Assembly (NCBI GenBank): GCA_030648295.1 | Contig: JAUSID010000010.1 | Coordinates: 1 to 45,919 of the forward strand | Length of the DNA: 45,919 nt | Source of the DNA: Opitutaceae bacterium | GTDB taxonomy: Bacteria > Verrucomicrobiota > Verrucomicrobiia > Opitutales > Opitutaceae | Direction of reading: 5' to 3' | In this document: piece by piece, positions 25,350-33,957 of the stretch | Position numbering within the stretch: position 1 is the first letter of the stretch | How the letters are laid out: every line of letters starts with the position of its first letter | Made by a program: the position numbers and the translations under genes | Notes under the pieces: model-generated | Told to the model about the DNA's origin: nothing | The model's input: only the letters and a program-made list of their open reading frames with translations | Database searches by the model: none

Positions 25350-25925
25350 ATGAATAAAACCCAACGCATTCTTCTTCTCACCACCATGGCACTGGTTGCT
25401 TCTGCGGGCCTGCGCGCCCAGACGACCGGCACCACAACGGGCACGGGCACCGGCACGGCGACTGGTACCACCACGGGTACCACCGCTACCCCTGGCACCG
25501 GCTCCGGCAACACGACGGGCACCACGACTGGAACGGGCACGACGACGGGCACTGGAACCACGACCAGCACGGGCGGCACGACGACCGGAACGAAAACCGG
25601 CACCAGCACAACGACGACGACCACCACAACCACCGGCGGCAAAGCCAATGGCAAAGCCAAGGGGCCGAACGAGAATGCCTCCGCGAATGCGAAGGCTGTG
25701 CACGAGGTGATCGCCCAGTTCCAGCTCCAGCGTGAAACGTATCTCGCGCATCGCAAAGAGTTGCTCGCGAAGCTCGAGACGGCGACCGAAGCCCAAAAGA
25801 AGGCCATCCTCGACGAGCTGCGCGCGGACAAAGCCGCTCGCGACGACGAAGAGCGGTCGCTCGGCAAGCAGATTCGCGAAGAGCTGAAGGACCTCCGCAA
25901 GGGCGGCAAAGGCGGCGGAAGCTGA
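25350..25925 (+). CDS. Secreted Thr/Gly-rich protein with C-terminal coiled coil
   Basis: A 191-residue exported protein of unknown family. The signal peptide (1-23) ends in GLRAQ. Residues 25-97 are almost wholly Thr and Gly (TGTTTGTGTG-type repeats, ending in nine Thr), with no charge until two Lys near 82. After a basic hinge (KANGKAKG) comes a highly charged helix, residues 112-184 (VHEVIAQFQLQRETYLAHRKELL... EERSLGKQIREELKDL), a likely coiled coil or CpxP/Spy-like helical module, then a Gly/Lys tail. It follows a near-consensus sigma-54 promoter and is closed by a strong terminator, so it is an individually controlled output of the adjacent regulator. The Thr/Gly part may be a disordered or glycosylated surface spacer; that is inference. 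Confidence 0.8.
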   Translation: MNKTQRILLLTTMALVASAGLRAQTTGTTTGTGTGTATGTTTGTTATPGTGSGNTTGTTTGTGTTTGTGTTTSTGGTTTGTKTGTSTTTTTTTTTGGKANGKAKGPNENASANAKAVHEVIAQFQLQRETYLAHRKELLAKLETATEAQKKAILDELRADKAARDDEERSLGKQIREELKDLRKGGKGGGS

Positions 25926-25965
25926 TTTTCCCCCCCCATTGGCCGGAATGCGGCCAAAGAGCCAA

Positions 25966-26004
25966 GGCAGGGCAAAGTTGCGGAACTTTGCCCTGCCCCT
26001 TTTT
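25966..26004 (+). terminator. Rho-independent terminator after the Thr/Gly-rich gene
   Basis: A perfect 14-bp stem GGCAGGGCAAAGTT (25966-25979), loop GCGG, complement 25984-25997, then CCTTTTT. A second smaller hairpin, TTGGCCG-GAATG-CGGCCAA (25939-25957), precedes it. Together they isolate the sigma-54 transcript from the outer-membrane protein gene. Confidence 0.95.
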
Positions 26005-26167
26005 GTGGTGAATGCTGGCGGCACCGATCGCGGCTCTTCGCGAACGAACAATCACACAACCAAGCGGGCCGCGCGCGCCTGGCCGTCACCGAGAACGGAA
26101 TGGAACTCTCGCGCGACCTGGTCATCTTACGCGTTCTGTCTTGGTCCGTGGACGATCTCTCCCACTT

Positions 26168-27337
26168 ATGCCCATTGCCGACCGATTGTTGCTGATTTGT
26201 GCCATGGTGTTCGCCTTTGCGCTTCCAGTGGCGGCGCAGGACGCCGCCCCGGCCACTGCCACGGCGTCGACGCTGCCGCCGGAATTGCAGGCGGAGCTCG
26301 ACGCGCTGCAATCCGGCGCCTGGCGGCCGACGATCCAGGCGCGCGCCTCGGTCGGCTGGCGCAACAATGTGCTGTTGTCGCCCTTTGCTCCCATCGAGCG
26401 GGCGTTTGGTCGCGGTGAACTCGAGGCGATGCTCTGGCAGCCGATGCGGGACCGCTTCGAGTTCCTCTCGTTTCTTAACGGCGACGTGCTGCGGTATTTC
26501 TCGCCGCCGGCCGAGACGGGCGGCGAGCAGCAATGGTCGCTTCACCTCGAGGAACGCTGGCGCGCCGCCGACGCGTTGCGCGTTTCGCTCAAAGCCACGG
26601 GTTATTTGAACGACATGGTGATCGATCTCTCCGAAACCGAAGCGACGCGGGTCGTCGCACCGACCACGGTACGCGGCGCATATCTCGCCGCGGTCACGCG
26701 GTTCACCCTGCCGGCGGGATTCACCTTTGAACCCATCGGCCGGATCAAGCGGACCGATTACCGCGAATTCGCCGGCGACTATGACGAAGGCATGGTCGGC
26801 GCCCGGCTGGACTGGAGGCGCGGCCAGTCATTGATTTCCGCGGCCGTATTCGAAACTCAACGTCGGTATGCGACGCGCGTTCAATACACGGCGGGAGGTC
26901 GCGCCCTGCCTGGCACCCGGCTGCGCTTTCAACAGCGCGTCGGTGAACTCAAGGCCGGCACCGGTTGGAAGGGCGGTGGGGATTGGGACATCGCGGCCAC
27001 CGTGGGCCGGCTCGAGAACCGCGATCAGGCGTCCGGGTATTTCGATTACGACCAGGATCGCGCCCGGCTCGAGGTCGGGTGGGCGCGGGCTGCATGGCGC
27101 GTGACGCTGGATGCAGAAACGAAACGGATGGAATATCTCGTCCAGACCGTCGGCGCCGGGATCGCGCCGCCGCCGCGCATCGCCGATGATCACGACGTCA
27201 GCCTGCGGCTTCAGCGCGAATTCAACGAACGCTGGACGATTTTTGCCGAACACCGCTGGGAGCGCAGCCGGTCAAACGAAGCTGAATTCAGCTACCGGGC
27301 CAACACGGCGCTGGCGGGAGTGCAGCGGAGCTTTTAG
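26168..27337 (+). CDS. Outer-membrane beta-barrel protein, unknown family
   Basis: A 389-residue exported protein. The signal peptide (about 1-22) ends PVAAQ. The rest shows alternating strands with conserved aromatic/charged turns (WRRGQSLISAAVFETQRRY, YFDYDQDRARLEVGWARAAWRVTLDAE) and ends in Phe (GVQRSF), the usual BamA-recognised C-terminus of an outer-membrane barrel. The strand pattern suggests 14-18 strands, as in exopolysaccharide- or porin-type barrels. No named family recognised. The histidine kinase starts 10 bases after its stop, so the two are an operon; a physical link between barrel and kinase signalling is plausible. The 163 bases before the ATG hold no recognisable sigma-54 promoter. 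Confidence 0.8.
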   Translation: MPIADRLLLICAMVFAFALPVAAQDAAPATATASTLPPELQAELDALQSGAWRPTIQARASVGWRNNVLLSPFAPIERAFGRGELEAMLWQPMRDRFEFLSFLNGDVLRYFSPPAETGGEQQWSLHLEERWRAADALRVSLKATGYLNDMVIDLSETEATRVVAPTTVRGAYLAAVTRFTLPAGFTFEPIGRIKRTDYREFAGDYDEGMVGARLDWRRGQSLISAAVFETQRRYATRVQYTAGGRALPGTRLRFQQRVGELKAGTGWKGGGDWDIAATVGRLENRDQASGYFDYDQDRARLEVGWARAAWRVTLDAETKRMEYLVQTVGAGIAPPPRIADDHDVSLRLQREFNERWTIFAEHRWERSRSNEAEFSYRANTALAGVQRSF

Positions 27338-27347
27338 GTTGCCGGTC

Positions 27348-28760
27348 ATGCTGGCCTCCCATCCCAAACCGGGCCGCGTGCTGCTGGCGGTGCTGCTGGC
27401 GACGCTGACCATTTTCGGCGGGCTCGTGCTCGGCATCACGCTGAAGCTGCGCGAGCGGCTGCGTGAACAGGTGCTGCGGCGGGAGGCGGAGGCGATTCAC
27501 GCTGTCGCCCTGATGCAGATGGGCGCCCGCGACCGGTTTGCTGCGCTCGAGGGCGAGGACGGCACCGAGTCGCTGTTCGCGGCGGTGCTGGAGTCTTCGC
27601 GGCTCCGCGGAGTCATGGCCGTGCAGTTGTTCGATGCGAAAGGGGAGTTGCGCGAAGCGTTACCTCCCGCGATCGAGGAATCCGTCGGCCCCCATTGGTG
27701 GCCCGCCGCGCCGGACCGGCCGGAGGCGCGGTTTATCCCGCGCGGATCGCTCGGTTTGATTTCGCCGCTGCTGGTAACGCGCAAGACGCGAAACGTCCGG
27801 GTGCCGCTGCTCGACATCGCTGTGCCGCTGCGAGTGGGGGAACCGTCGGCGTCGCCGGTGGGCGTGGCGCGCTACTGGATCGACGGGACGCCGGTCGCGG
27901 CGGAGCTTGCCGGGATCGATCGCAGCCTCGCGCTTCCCTCCGGAATCGCATTTCTCGGCGGCTCGCTCCTCGTGGGACTCGTCGTTGCGTGGGCCTCCTC
28001 GCGGCTGGCGGAGGCCAACCGGCAGCTGGTCGAGCAGAGCGCGGATCTGCTGCGCGCCAACCAGGAACTCGATTTCGCGGCCAAAACGGGCGCGCTCGGC
28101 GCCATCAGCGCCCACCTGATCCATGGCTTGAAGAACCCGCTCGCTGGTATCGAGGGTTTTGTTACGGAAACGGCTGCGGGCGGGACCGAAGCGGTTGGCG
28201 GCGATGCCTGCCGCGCCGCGGTCGAGACGACGAGGCGACTGCGGTTGCTGGTCAACGAAGTCATCGCCGTGCTGCGCGATGAAACCGAGGGCGGCGGTGA
28301 CTATGGCGTGCCGGTGGCGGAGGTGATCGAAGCGGCACGGCGCCGCGCGGTCCCGCTCGCCGAGCAGACCGGCGTGACGCTGACGGCCACGGCGGAGCCC
28401 GGCGTGGAGATCACCGGACGGGCGGCAAATCTCGCCGGACTCGTTCTCTCCAATTTGCTGGCGAACGCCATCGAGGCCCTGCCGCGCCGCGGCCACGTCA
28501 ACCTCGAGGCCCGGCGAGTCGAGGCGGGCGCCGAGTTCCTCGTGTCTGACAGCGGTCCGGGCCTGCCGCATGCAGTGAAGGATGCGCTGTTCCGGCCGGT
28601 GCGAAGCGCAAAGCGTGGCGGCGGCGGCATGGGTCTGGCCATCAGTCACCGGCTCGCGAAGCACGCGGGCGGCGATTTGCAGCTCGTGCGCAGCGGCCAG
28701 CAAGGCACCACTTTTCGTCTGATTGTTCCCACCGTCGTCGCGACGGTAAACGCCGTGTGA
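27348..28760 (+). CDS. Membrane histidine kinase (NtrB-like HGLKNPL box)
   Basis: A 470-residue inner-membrane sensor kinase. Transmembrane helix 1 (about 10-31) and helix 2 (about 197-217) enclose a periplasmic domain of about 165 residues with no recognised fold. A short coiled linker leads to the dimerisation helix with phospho-His259 (HLIHGLKNPLAG), then the ATPase domain: N box Asn373 (NLLANAIEA), G1 DSGPGLP (401-407) and G2 GGGGMGLAIS (424-432). The NtrB-like H box matches kinases that partner NtrC-type regulators. The regulator gene at 23716-25125 is the obvious partner although 2.2 kb away. It is translated after the outer-membrane barrel gene in the same transcript. Confidence 0.93.
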   Translation: MLASHPKPGRVLLAVLLATLTIFGGLVLGITLKLRERLREQVLRREAEAIHAVALMQMGARDRFAALEGEDGTESLFAAVLESSRLRGVMAVQLFDAKGELREALPPAIEESVGPHWWPAAPDRPEARFIPRGSLGLISPLLVTRKTRNVRVPLLDIAVPLRVGEPSASPVGVARYWIDGTPVAAELAGIDRSLALPSGIAFLGGSLLVGLVVAWASSRLAEANRQLVEQSADLLRANQELDFAAKTGALGAISAHLIHGLKNPLAGIEGFVTETAAGGTEAVGGDACRAAVETTRRLRLLVNEVIAVLRDETEGGGDYGVPVAEVIEAARRRAVPLAEQTGVTLTATAEPGVEITGRAANLAGLVLSNLLANAIEALPRRGHVNLEARRVEAGAEFLVSDSGPGLPHAVKDALFRPVRSAKRGGGGMGLAISHRLAKHAGGDLQLVRSGQQGTTFRLIVPTVVATVNAV

Positions 28761-28836
28761 TTTTGCGGCCCGGACCACCGCGAGACTTTCGTCGAGTTGC
28801 GCGCTCGACAACCCTCCTCACCTTTTGCCCGCCGTC

Positions 28837-30834
28837 ATGTTCATCCGTTTGATCCGTTTTGGAACCAGCCTTTTCGTTCTCACTTTCACGCTGCTCGCCA
28901 CCGCATCGCTGCGCGCCCAGGCGGATGGAACGCAGCGATGGGCGTTCACCACGTTATCGACGGCAACGGCCGGTTCGATTGTTTCATCACCGGCCGTGGC
29001 GCCCGACGGAACGATCTACATTGGGGTCGAGGTCGGCACGTCCACCAGCTCGAGCGCGTCCGGCCGGCTTTTTGCGCTCAACCCGAGCGGCACACAAAAA
29101 TGGGTCTACTCCGCGCCCGACTGGATCGACTCCGCTCCGGCGATCGCCGCGGATGGAACGATCTACTTCGGCTGCTGGGACGGTAAGTTGTATGCGCTGC
29201 GGCCGGACGGCACGGTGCGCTGGACGTATGCCGCCGGCTCGTTCATCGCGTCATCGCCCGCAATTGGCACCGACGGTACAATTTATGTCGGGGCCGGAAG
29301 TGATCTCGTCGCCGTGAATCCCGGCGACGGCAGTCTGAAATGGTCGTTTCCGGCCGTCGACTGGGTGGACTCGTCGCCCGCAGTCGGCCCCGACGGCACG
29401 ATTTATTTCGGCTCGTGGGACGGCAACATCTATGCGCTGCGCCCCGACGGGACGAAGAAATGGAATTACACGACCGGTGACGAGGTGGTGAGTTCGCCGG
29501 CGGTGGCCGCGGACGGAACCGTGTATGCAGGTTCTCGTGACGCCTACCTCTACGCGCTGACGCCGGCGGGCGCGTTGAAATGGCGGTTTGATACGCGCGA
29601 CACCGTCGAGGCTTCGCCCGTGCTCGCGCCCGATGGCACGGTGTACGTGACGACGACGGGAGGCCGGCTGCTGGCGTTCAATCGCGACGGCACGGAAAAG
29701 TGGCGTTATCCCGCCGCAGCGGCGGCGGCGCTGAGTGCGATCTACTCGTCGCCGGCGGTACGAGCCGACGGCTCAGTCGTATTTGGTTCGAGCAATAATG
29801 CCGTGTATGCGGTGCGCGCCGACGGAACGCTGCTCTGGCGGACGACGATTGGCGACTGGAGCGATTCGTCGCCCGTGGTCACCGGCGACACGATCTACAT
29901 CGGTGCAGCCGACAAGAAACTTTACGCGCTGAACAGCACCAGTGGTGCGCTTGCGACCGACTGGCCGCAGTTTCACCGCGAAGCCCGGCGCACCGGGTGG
30001 CAGCCGCTGGGCACGACGCCTGGAACGAGCGGCCAGTTGATCAATCTCTCGGTGCGCACCACGGCCGGGGCCGACGAAAACACCTTGATTGTCGGCTTTG
30101 CTGTCAGCGGAACGGGTACCCGCTCGCTGCTTGTGCGCGGCATCGGCCCGACGCTTACCCAGTTTGGCGTGACGGGTGAGCTCGGTGATCCCTGGATTAC
30201 GGCGTTTAACGAAAACGCGGTCGTGGCGGCGAACGACAACTGGGGCGCGGCGGACAACGTGGGCACGATTCGAACGACGGCGGCAGCCGTGGGAGCTTTT
30301 GCGCTGCCGGAGGGCAGCCTCGATGCAGCGTTGTTAAGATCGTTTTCCGCCGGGCCCTACACCGTGCAGGTCGCGGGCGCGGGCGGGACCACGGGCATCG
30401 CGCTGATGGAAGCATATGACGCATCGGGCGGCACGGGCGCCCGGCTGGTCAACATCTCTGCGCGCAGCGCCGTCGGCACCGGGACGGGCATATCGATTGC
30501 GGGCTTCGTCGTCCGGCAGGATACGCGCGCCGTATTGATCCGCGCGGTCGGCCCCGGGCTCGCCCCGTTTGGCGTCCCGAGCACGCTGGCGAATCCGCAG
30601 TTGAAAATATTCCAAGGGGCGCAACTGGTGGCGGAGAACGATAATTGGAGCGTGGCGACCAATGCCGCGGCCGTGGAGGCGGTGGGATCCGCGGTGGGCG
30701 CATTTGCGCTTCCGAACGGCAGCCTCGACGCCGCCATGCTCATGATGCTTCCGCCCGGCAATTACACCGCGCAGGTCTCCGGCGTGAACAACGACACCGG
30801 CGTGGCGTTGATCGAAGTCTACGAGGTGCCGTAG
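28837..30834 (+). CDS. Secreted PQQ-like eight-bladed propeller with two NDNW C-terminal domains
   Basis: A 665-residue exported protein. After a signal peptide (1-27, SLRAQ) come eight repeats of the SSPAVxxDGTIYxG type (about 48-370), predicting an eight-bladed quinoprotein-like propeller as in BamB; PQQ-binding residues are not evident, so a scaffold role is likelier than dehydrogenase activity. Two related C-terminal domains follow (about 397-530 and 532-665), each with an IRAVGP-like start, NDNW, DAALL and a final (E)(A/V)Y motif. The same domain ends the lyase pseudogene at 6680-7518. It is a recurrent C-terminal module of secreted verrucomicrobial proteins and may serve sorting or surface retention. 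ATG 28837 is preferred over TTG 28825. Confidence 0.85.
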   Translation: MFIRLIRFGTSLFVLTFTLLATASLRAQADGTQRWAFTTLSTATAGSIVSSPAVAPDGTIYIGVEVGTSTSSSASGRLFALNPSGTQKWVYSAPDWIDSAPAIAADGTIYFGCWDGKLYALRPDGTVRWTYAAGSFIASSPAIGTDGTIYVGAGSDLVAVNPGDGSLKWSFPAVDWVDSSPAVGPDGTIYFGSWDGNIYALRPDGTKKWNYTTGDEVVSSPAVAADGTVYAGSRDAYLYALTPAGALKWRFDTRDTVEASPVLAPDGTVYVTTTGGRLLAFNRDGTEKWRYPAAAAAALSAIYSSPAVRADGSVVFGSSNNAVYAVRADGTLLWRTTIGDWSDSSPVVTGDTIYIGAADKKLYALNSTSGALATDWPQFHREARRTGWQPLGTTPGTSGQLINLSVRTTAGADENTLIVGFAVSGTGTRSLLVRGIGPTLTQFGVTGELGDPWITAFNENAVVAANDNWGAADNVGTIRTTAAAVGAFALPEGSLDAALLRSFSAGPYTVQVAGAGGTTGIALMEAYDASGGTGARLVNISARSAVGTGTGISIAGFVVRQDTRAVLIRAVGPGLAPFGVPSTLANPQLKIFQGAQLVAENDNWSVATNAAAVEAVGSAVGAFALPNGSLDAAMLMMLPPGNYTAQVSGVNNDTGVALIEVYEVP

Positions 30835-30840
30835 GAGTTT

Positions 30841-30898
30841 GGGAGCGCGACCGCCCTCGGTCGCTTGTGAGAAAGCGAGCGGGGGCGGTCGCGCTCCC
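30841..30898. repeat. Perfect 16-bp inverted repeat (REP-like) after PQQ gene
   Basis: GGGAGCGCGACCGCCC (30841-30856) and its exact complement (30883-30898) with a 26-base loop. It starts 6 bases after the stop codon. It shares the GGGAGCGCG end with the larger element at 37947-38023. Without a T run it is more likely a palindromic repeat that may protect or terminate the transcript. Confidence 0.8.
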
Positions 30899-30980
30899 GG
30901 CTAGACGGGCTCCGGTTCCGAGCGCGGACGGAAGCACTGCGCTACGATTGCAGGCGCGGTGAAGCTGCTTTGCGCCGAAG

Positions 30981-31463
30981 CTAATCGGTTCGCAGAAACC
31001 AGTTCTCCCACGTCCACCACGCGGTGAACATGCCCACGCCGGCGATGGCGCAGACGAACGGGATGGCCGCGCCCGGTCCGACCAGCGCGGCGAAACCGCC
31101 GAGGGGAACATCGACGATGATCAAGAGCGTCCAGTAGTTCCGGATACGGCGCTTGCGCTTTTTGTCCTCCGTGGCAGTGACGGTGAACAAACCCGCCGCG
31201 CGGTCGCGGTCGAGGTTCAGCTGGAGCATGTCGTGTACTTCGTTCGCACGATTGCCCACGGCGTTGGTCCCGAACTGTGACCCGGCGCCGCTCGCGATCT
31301 GGTTCAACTCGCGAACATCGATCCGCGTGTTGGCCATCGGCTGCGGGCCGGCGTCGGGCTGGATCGGAATATCGGCGGCTGGCGAGGGCGGCGGATTCGC
31401 GCGGTCGAACTCACGGGGCTTGAATCCGTAGAACTTCCGCGGCGGATCGGGATCATCGGCCAT
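30981..31463 (-). CDS. Small membrane protein, unknown function
   Basis: A 160-residue protein with no recognised family. The first 95 residues are hydrophilic and Pro/Asp-rich (MADDPDPPRKFYGFKPREFD...), with an RELNQIASG/NRANEVHDMLQLNLDR segment that could be helical. Two hydrophobic helices follow (about 107-126 and 130-149), separated by a short GPG turn, and a basic KKRKRRIR patch just before the first helix sets the N-terminus in the cytoplasm. Ends in WENWFLRTD. ATG 31463 overlaps by one or two bases the ATG (31462) of an open frame on the other strand, but the fragment there is thought to begin later. Isolated gene between a palindromic repeat and a pseudogene. Confidence 0.75.
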   Translation of the reverse strand: MADDPDPPRKFYGFKPREFDRANPPPSPAADIPIQPDAGPQPMANTRIDVRELNQIASGAGSQFGTNAVGNRANEVHDMLQLNLDRDRAAGLFTVTATEDKKRKRRIRNYWTLLIIVDVPLGGFAALVGPGAAIPFVCAIAGVGMFTAWWTWENWFLRTD

Positions 31464-31581
31464 GGCGCGGAACTCTGGAGCAAAGAAGCCGCGGGTAAAG
31501 ACCCGTATGCGCCGGCCGTTTCGACGCTTTTCGCTTCATCCCCAAAGGGAACCCCGGCACGCTGCACGGAACCAGTTCCCC

Positions 31582-31980
31582 ATGGTTACCCCTGCCCACC
31601 CGCCGGCGCCGCCCGCCGCCGAATTCGACTGGCCGCTCTATTACCTGAACCGTCCCATCGCCGAGGCGTGCGCGCGTGCTCGCGTTGCTTATTTCGACCT
31701 CACGGAGGATGTGGGGACGACCGCGTACATCCGGCAACTTGCGCGCCAGACCCGCCGCGCCACCTTCATGCCGCAGTGCGGGCTTGCTCCCGGTGCGATC
31801 AACATTGTCGGCGGAAGTCTGGCATCGTCGCTCGATTCGACGCGGGCGGTCGAGATGCGGGTCGGCGCGTTGCCGCAGTTCGCGAGCAACCAGATGAAAT
31901 ATTACCTGAGCTGGAGCACGCTGGAGGAATTTCTCCGCCCCCAATGGGGCGGCCGGGTTTACGCCCGCCCCTCGCTGTGA
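31582..31980 (+). pseudogene. Fragment of saccharopine/lysine dehydrogenase-type enzyme
   Basis: Residues 20-110 of this 132-codon frame match the middle of saccharopine dehydrogenase-like proteins: YYLNRPIAEACARA, VAYFDLTEDV, FMPQCGLAPGAINIV, MRVGALPQFASNQMKYYLSWST. The N-terminal NAD-binding Rossmann motif and the C-terminal half are absent, and after LSWST the sequence diverges before a stop at 31978-31980. No continuation was found in other frames nearby. It precedes the intact ALDH7-type gene by 126 bases. In intact pathways the two enzymes act in sequence, lysine or saccharopine to aminoadipate semialdehyde to aminoadipate, so this is a remnant of that pair. Confidence 0.78.
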
Positions 31981-32106
31981 TTTCCTCGCCATCCCGGGTA
32001 GAGCGATCTGCGCCACGGCCAACCGCCCGCCTACCGCGGGGGCGGTGCTGCGTGCCGGCAACGACAAAGATCTGGGCGCGCTGACGGGAAGTGGTACACT
32101 CCAGTC

Positions 32107-33666
32107 ATGCGCACGCGGAGCGATTCCACATCCGTCAAGAGTGTCGTGGCCGAAATCTTTCCGCGCCTTGGATTGAAGGCGAACAACGCGGGAGTATTCG
32201 CCGGCGAGTGGTTCGGCTCCGGACCGGCGCTTGAAAAACACTCTCCCATCGATGGCTCGTTGCTCGGGCGCGTCGGCACGGCGACGCCGGCGGAGATCGA
32301 TCGCGTCGTCCGCGCCGCGCAGCGCGCGTTCGCTGGGTGGCGCGATTTGCCCGCGCCGAAACGCGGTGAAGTCGTCCGCCGTTTTGGCGAACTCCTGCGC
32401 ACTCACAAGCGCGACCTCGGGCGGCTGGTTTCGCTCGAGGCCGGCAAGATCATCCCCGAAGGCGAGGGGGAAGTGCAGGAGATGATCGACATCTGCGATT
32501 TCGCCGTGGGGCTGTCACGGCAGCTGCACGGGCTCACGATTGCGAGCGAGCGACCGGGGCACCGGATGATGGAGCAGTGGCATCCGATGGGCGTCGTCGG
32601 GATCATCTCCGCGTTCAATTTTCCCGTGGCGGTGTGGTCATGGAATTCCGCCCTCGCCGCCGTGTGCGGCGACAGCACGGTCTGGAAACCATCCGAGAAA
32701 ACGCCGCTGACCGCGGTCGCCTGCATCAAGCTCGCCGAGCGCGCCGGTCGCGAATCGAGCGTCGACCCCGCGATTTTTTCGCTTGTGTGTGGCGACGGGA
32801 CCAATGTCGGGGAACCGCTCGTGGCCAGCCGCGAGGTTGCGGTGGTGTCCGCGACCGGCTCGACGCGAATGGGCCGGCGCGTGGCCGAGGTTGTGGCCAA
32901 ACGTTTTGGCCGCACGCTGCTGGAACTCGGCGGCAACAACGAGATCATCGTGACTCCATCAGCGGATTTGAAGCTGGCCGTCCGCGGCATCCTCTTCGGC
33001 GCGGTGGGTACGGCCGGGCAGCGTTGCACGACGACCCGCCGGTTGATTGTCCACGAATCGGTCTACACCAAGCTCACGCGGACCCTGGAGGAAGCATACC
33101 AGCAGGTGCGGATCGGCAATCCGCTCGATCCCGCCGTGCTGATGGGCCCGTTGATCGACATCGCGGCGGTGGAGAATTTCACGAGCGCGATCGCGGCGGT
33201 GAAGCAGCACGGCGGACGCGTGCTCTGTGGCGGCAAGCGGCTCGCGGGCGATGCGTATCCGGGCGGGCTTTACGTGACGCCCTGCATCGCCGAGGCGGAA
33301 AACTCGTGGTCAATCGTGCAGCACGAAACTTTTGGCCCGATTCTCTACGTGATGCCATATCGGACCCTTGATGAAGCCATCGCGCTCCAGAACGGCGTGC
33401 CGCAAGGGCTGAGCTCCGCCATATTCACGAACGACCTGCGGGAGGCGGAAATTTTCCTGGGTGCGCGCGGAAGCGATTGTGGCATTGCGAACGTGAACAT
33501 CGGCACCAGTGGCGCGGAAATCGGCGGTGCGTTTGGCGGCGAGAAGGAAACCGGCGGCGGCCGGGAGAGCGGCAGCGATGCGTGGCGCGTCTACATGCGA
33601 CGTCAAACCGCGACCGTGAATCATTCCAAGGAATTGCCGCTGGCACAGGGAATTGAGTTCGGTTGA
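32107..33666 (+). CDS. Aldehyde dehydrogenase, ALDH7 (aminoadipate-semialdehyde) type
   Basis: A 519-residue NAD(P)-dependent aldehyde dehydrogenase of the antiquitin/AmaB group. Landmarks: GVFAGEWFGSG near the N-terminus, the cofactor Asn in SAFNFPVAV, general base Glu273 (LLELGGNN), nucleophile Cys307 (GQRCTTTRR) and the closing FGGEKETGGGRESGSDAW. Absence of Gly-rich SGPQ variants and the KPSEKTPLTA segment agree with ALDH7. The likely reaction is L-aminoadipate 6-semialdehyde to L-aminoadipate in lysine degradation. The upstream fragment of a saccharopine dehydrogenase-like gene supports that assignment and suggests the pathway is now incomplete here. ATG 32107 has no clear Shine-Dalgarno; a purine-poor leader precedes it. 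Confidence 0.9.
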   Translation: MRTRSDSTSVKSVVAEIFPRLGLKANNAGVFAGEWFGSGPALEKHSPIDGSLLGRVGTATPAEIDRVVRAAQRAFAGWRDLPAPKRGEVVRRFGELLRTHKRDLGRLVSLEAGKIIPEGEGEVQEMIDICDFAVGLSRQLHGLTIASERPGHRMMEQWHPMGVVGIISAFNFPVAVWSWNSALAAVCGDSTVWKPSEKTPLTAVACIKLAERAGRESSVDPAIFSLVCGDGTNVGEPLVASREVAVVSATGSTRMGRRVAEVVAKRFGRTLLELGGNNEIIVTPSADLKLAVRGILFGAVGTAGQRCTTTRRLIVHESVYTKLTRTLEEAYQQVRIGNPLDPAVLMGPLIDIAAVENFTSAIAAVKQHGGRVLCGGKRLAGDAYPGGLYVTPCIAEAENSWSIVQHETFGPILYVMPYRTLDEAIALQNGVPQGLSSAIFTNDLREAEIFLGARGSDCGIANVNIGTSGAEIGGAFGGEKETGGGRESGSDAWRVYMRRQTATVNHSKELPLAQGIEFG

Positions 33667-33957
33667 GCGCGGCCCGCGGCGGCATCGGGTTCCCGGCCGG
33701 ATCGATGCACTTGAAGGGTGGAGCGGCCTGCCGTTCGACAGGCTCATAGGTCGGCCAAGCTGGAGAAAGAGAAAGATTAAGATAACGAGAAAGAGGAAGT
33801 ATGATCCGACCTTCACACGAATCGGGCAGACAGGGCATTGGGCGCGGATTATGCAATGCGGGTTAAAGCGACCCGCGGATTGACGGCCTCGGGAAAATGA
33901 CGACAGAGTAGCATGCTTCCGATCGGCTTTCCCACCCGCCGACTTACCCACCGTGGC
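33667..33957. other. Intergenic region with REP-like core and purine tract
   Basis: No gene seen. At 33729-33750 GCCTGCCGTTCGACAGGCTC is a short palindromic block sharing the TTCGACA(A/G)GCTC core of the cluster at 40100-40260. At about 33762-33801 an A/G-only tract (GAGAAAGAGAAAGATTAAG... GAGAAAGAGGAAG) follows. The rest is unstructured and presumably carries the promoter of the next gene. Confidence 0.55.

Noticed and set aside
25214-26545. A 443-codon antisense frame over the Thr/Gly protein and barrel gene
   Set aside because: Val/Pro-rich mirror of ACC/GGC repeats that crosses a strong terminator and two convincing sense genes.
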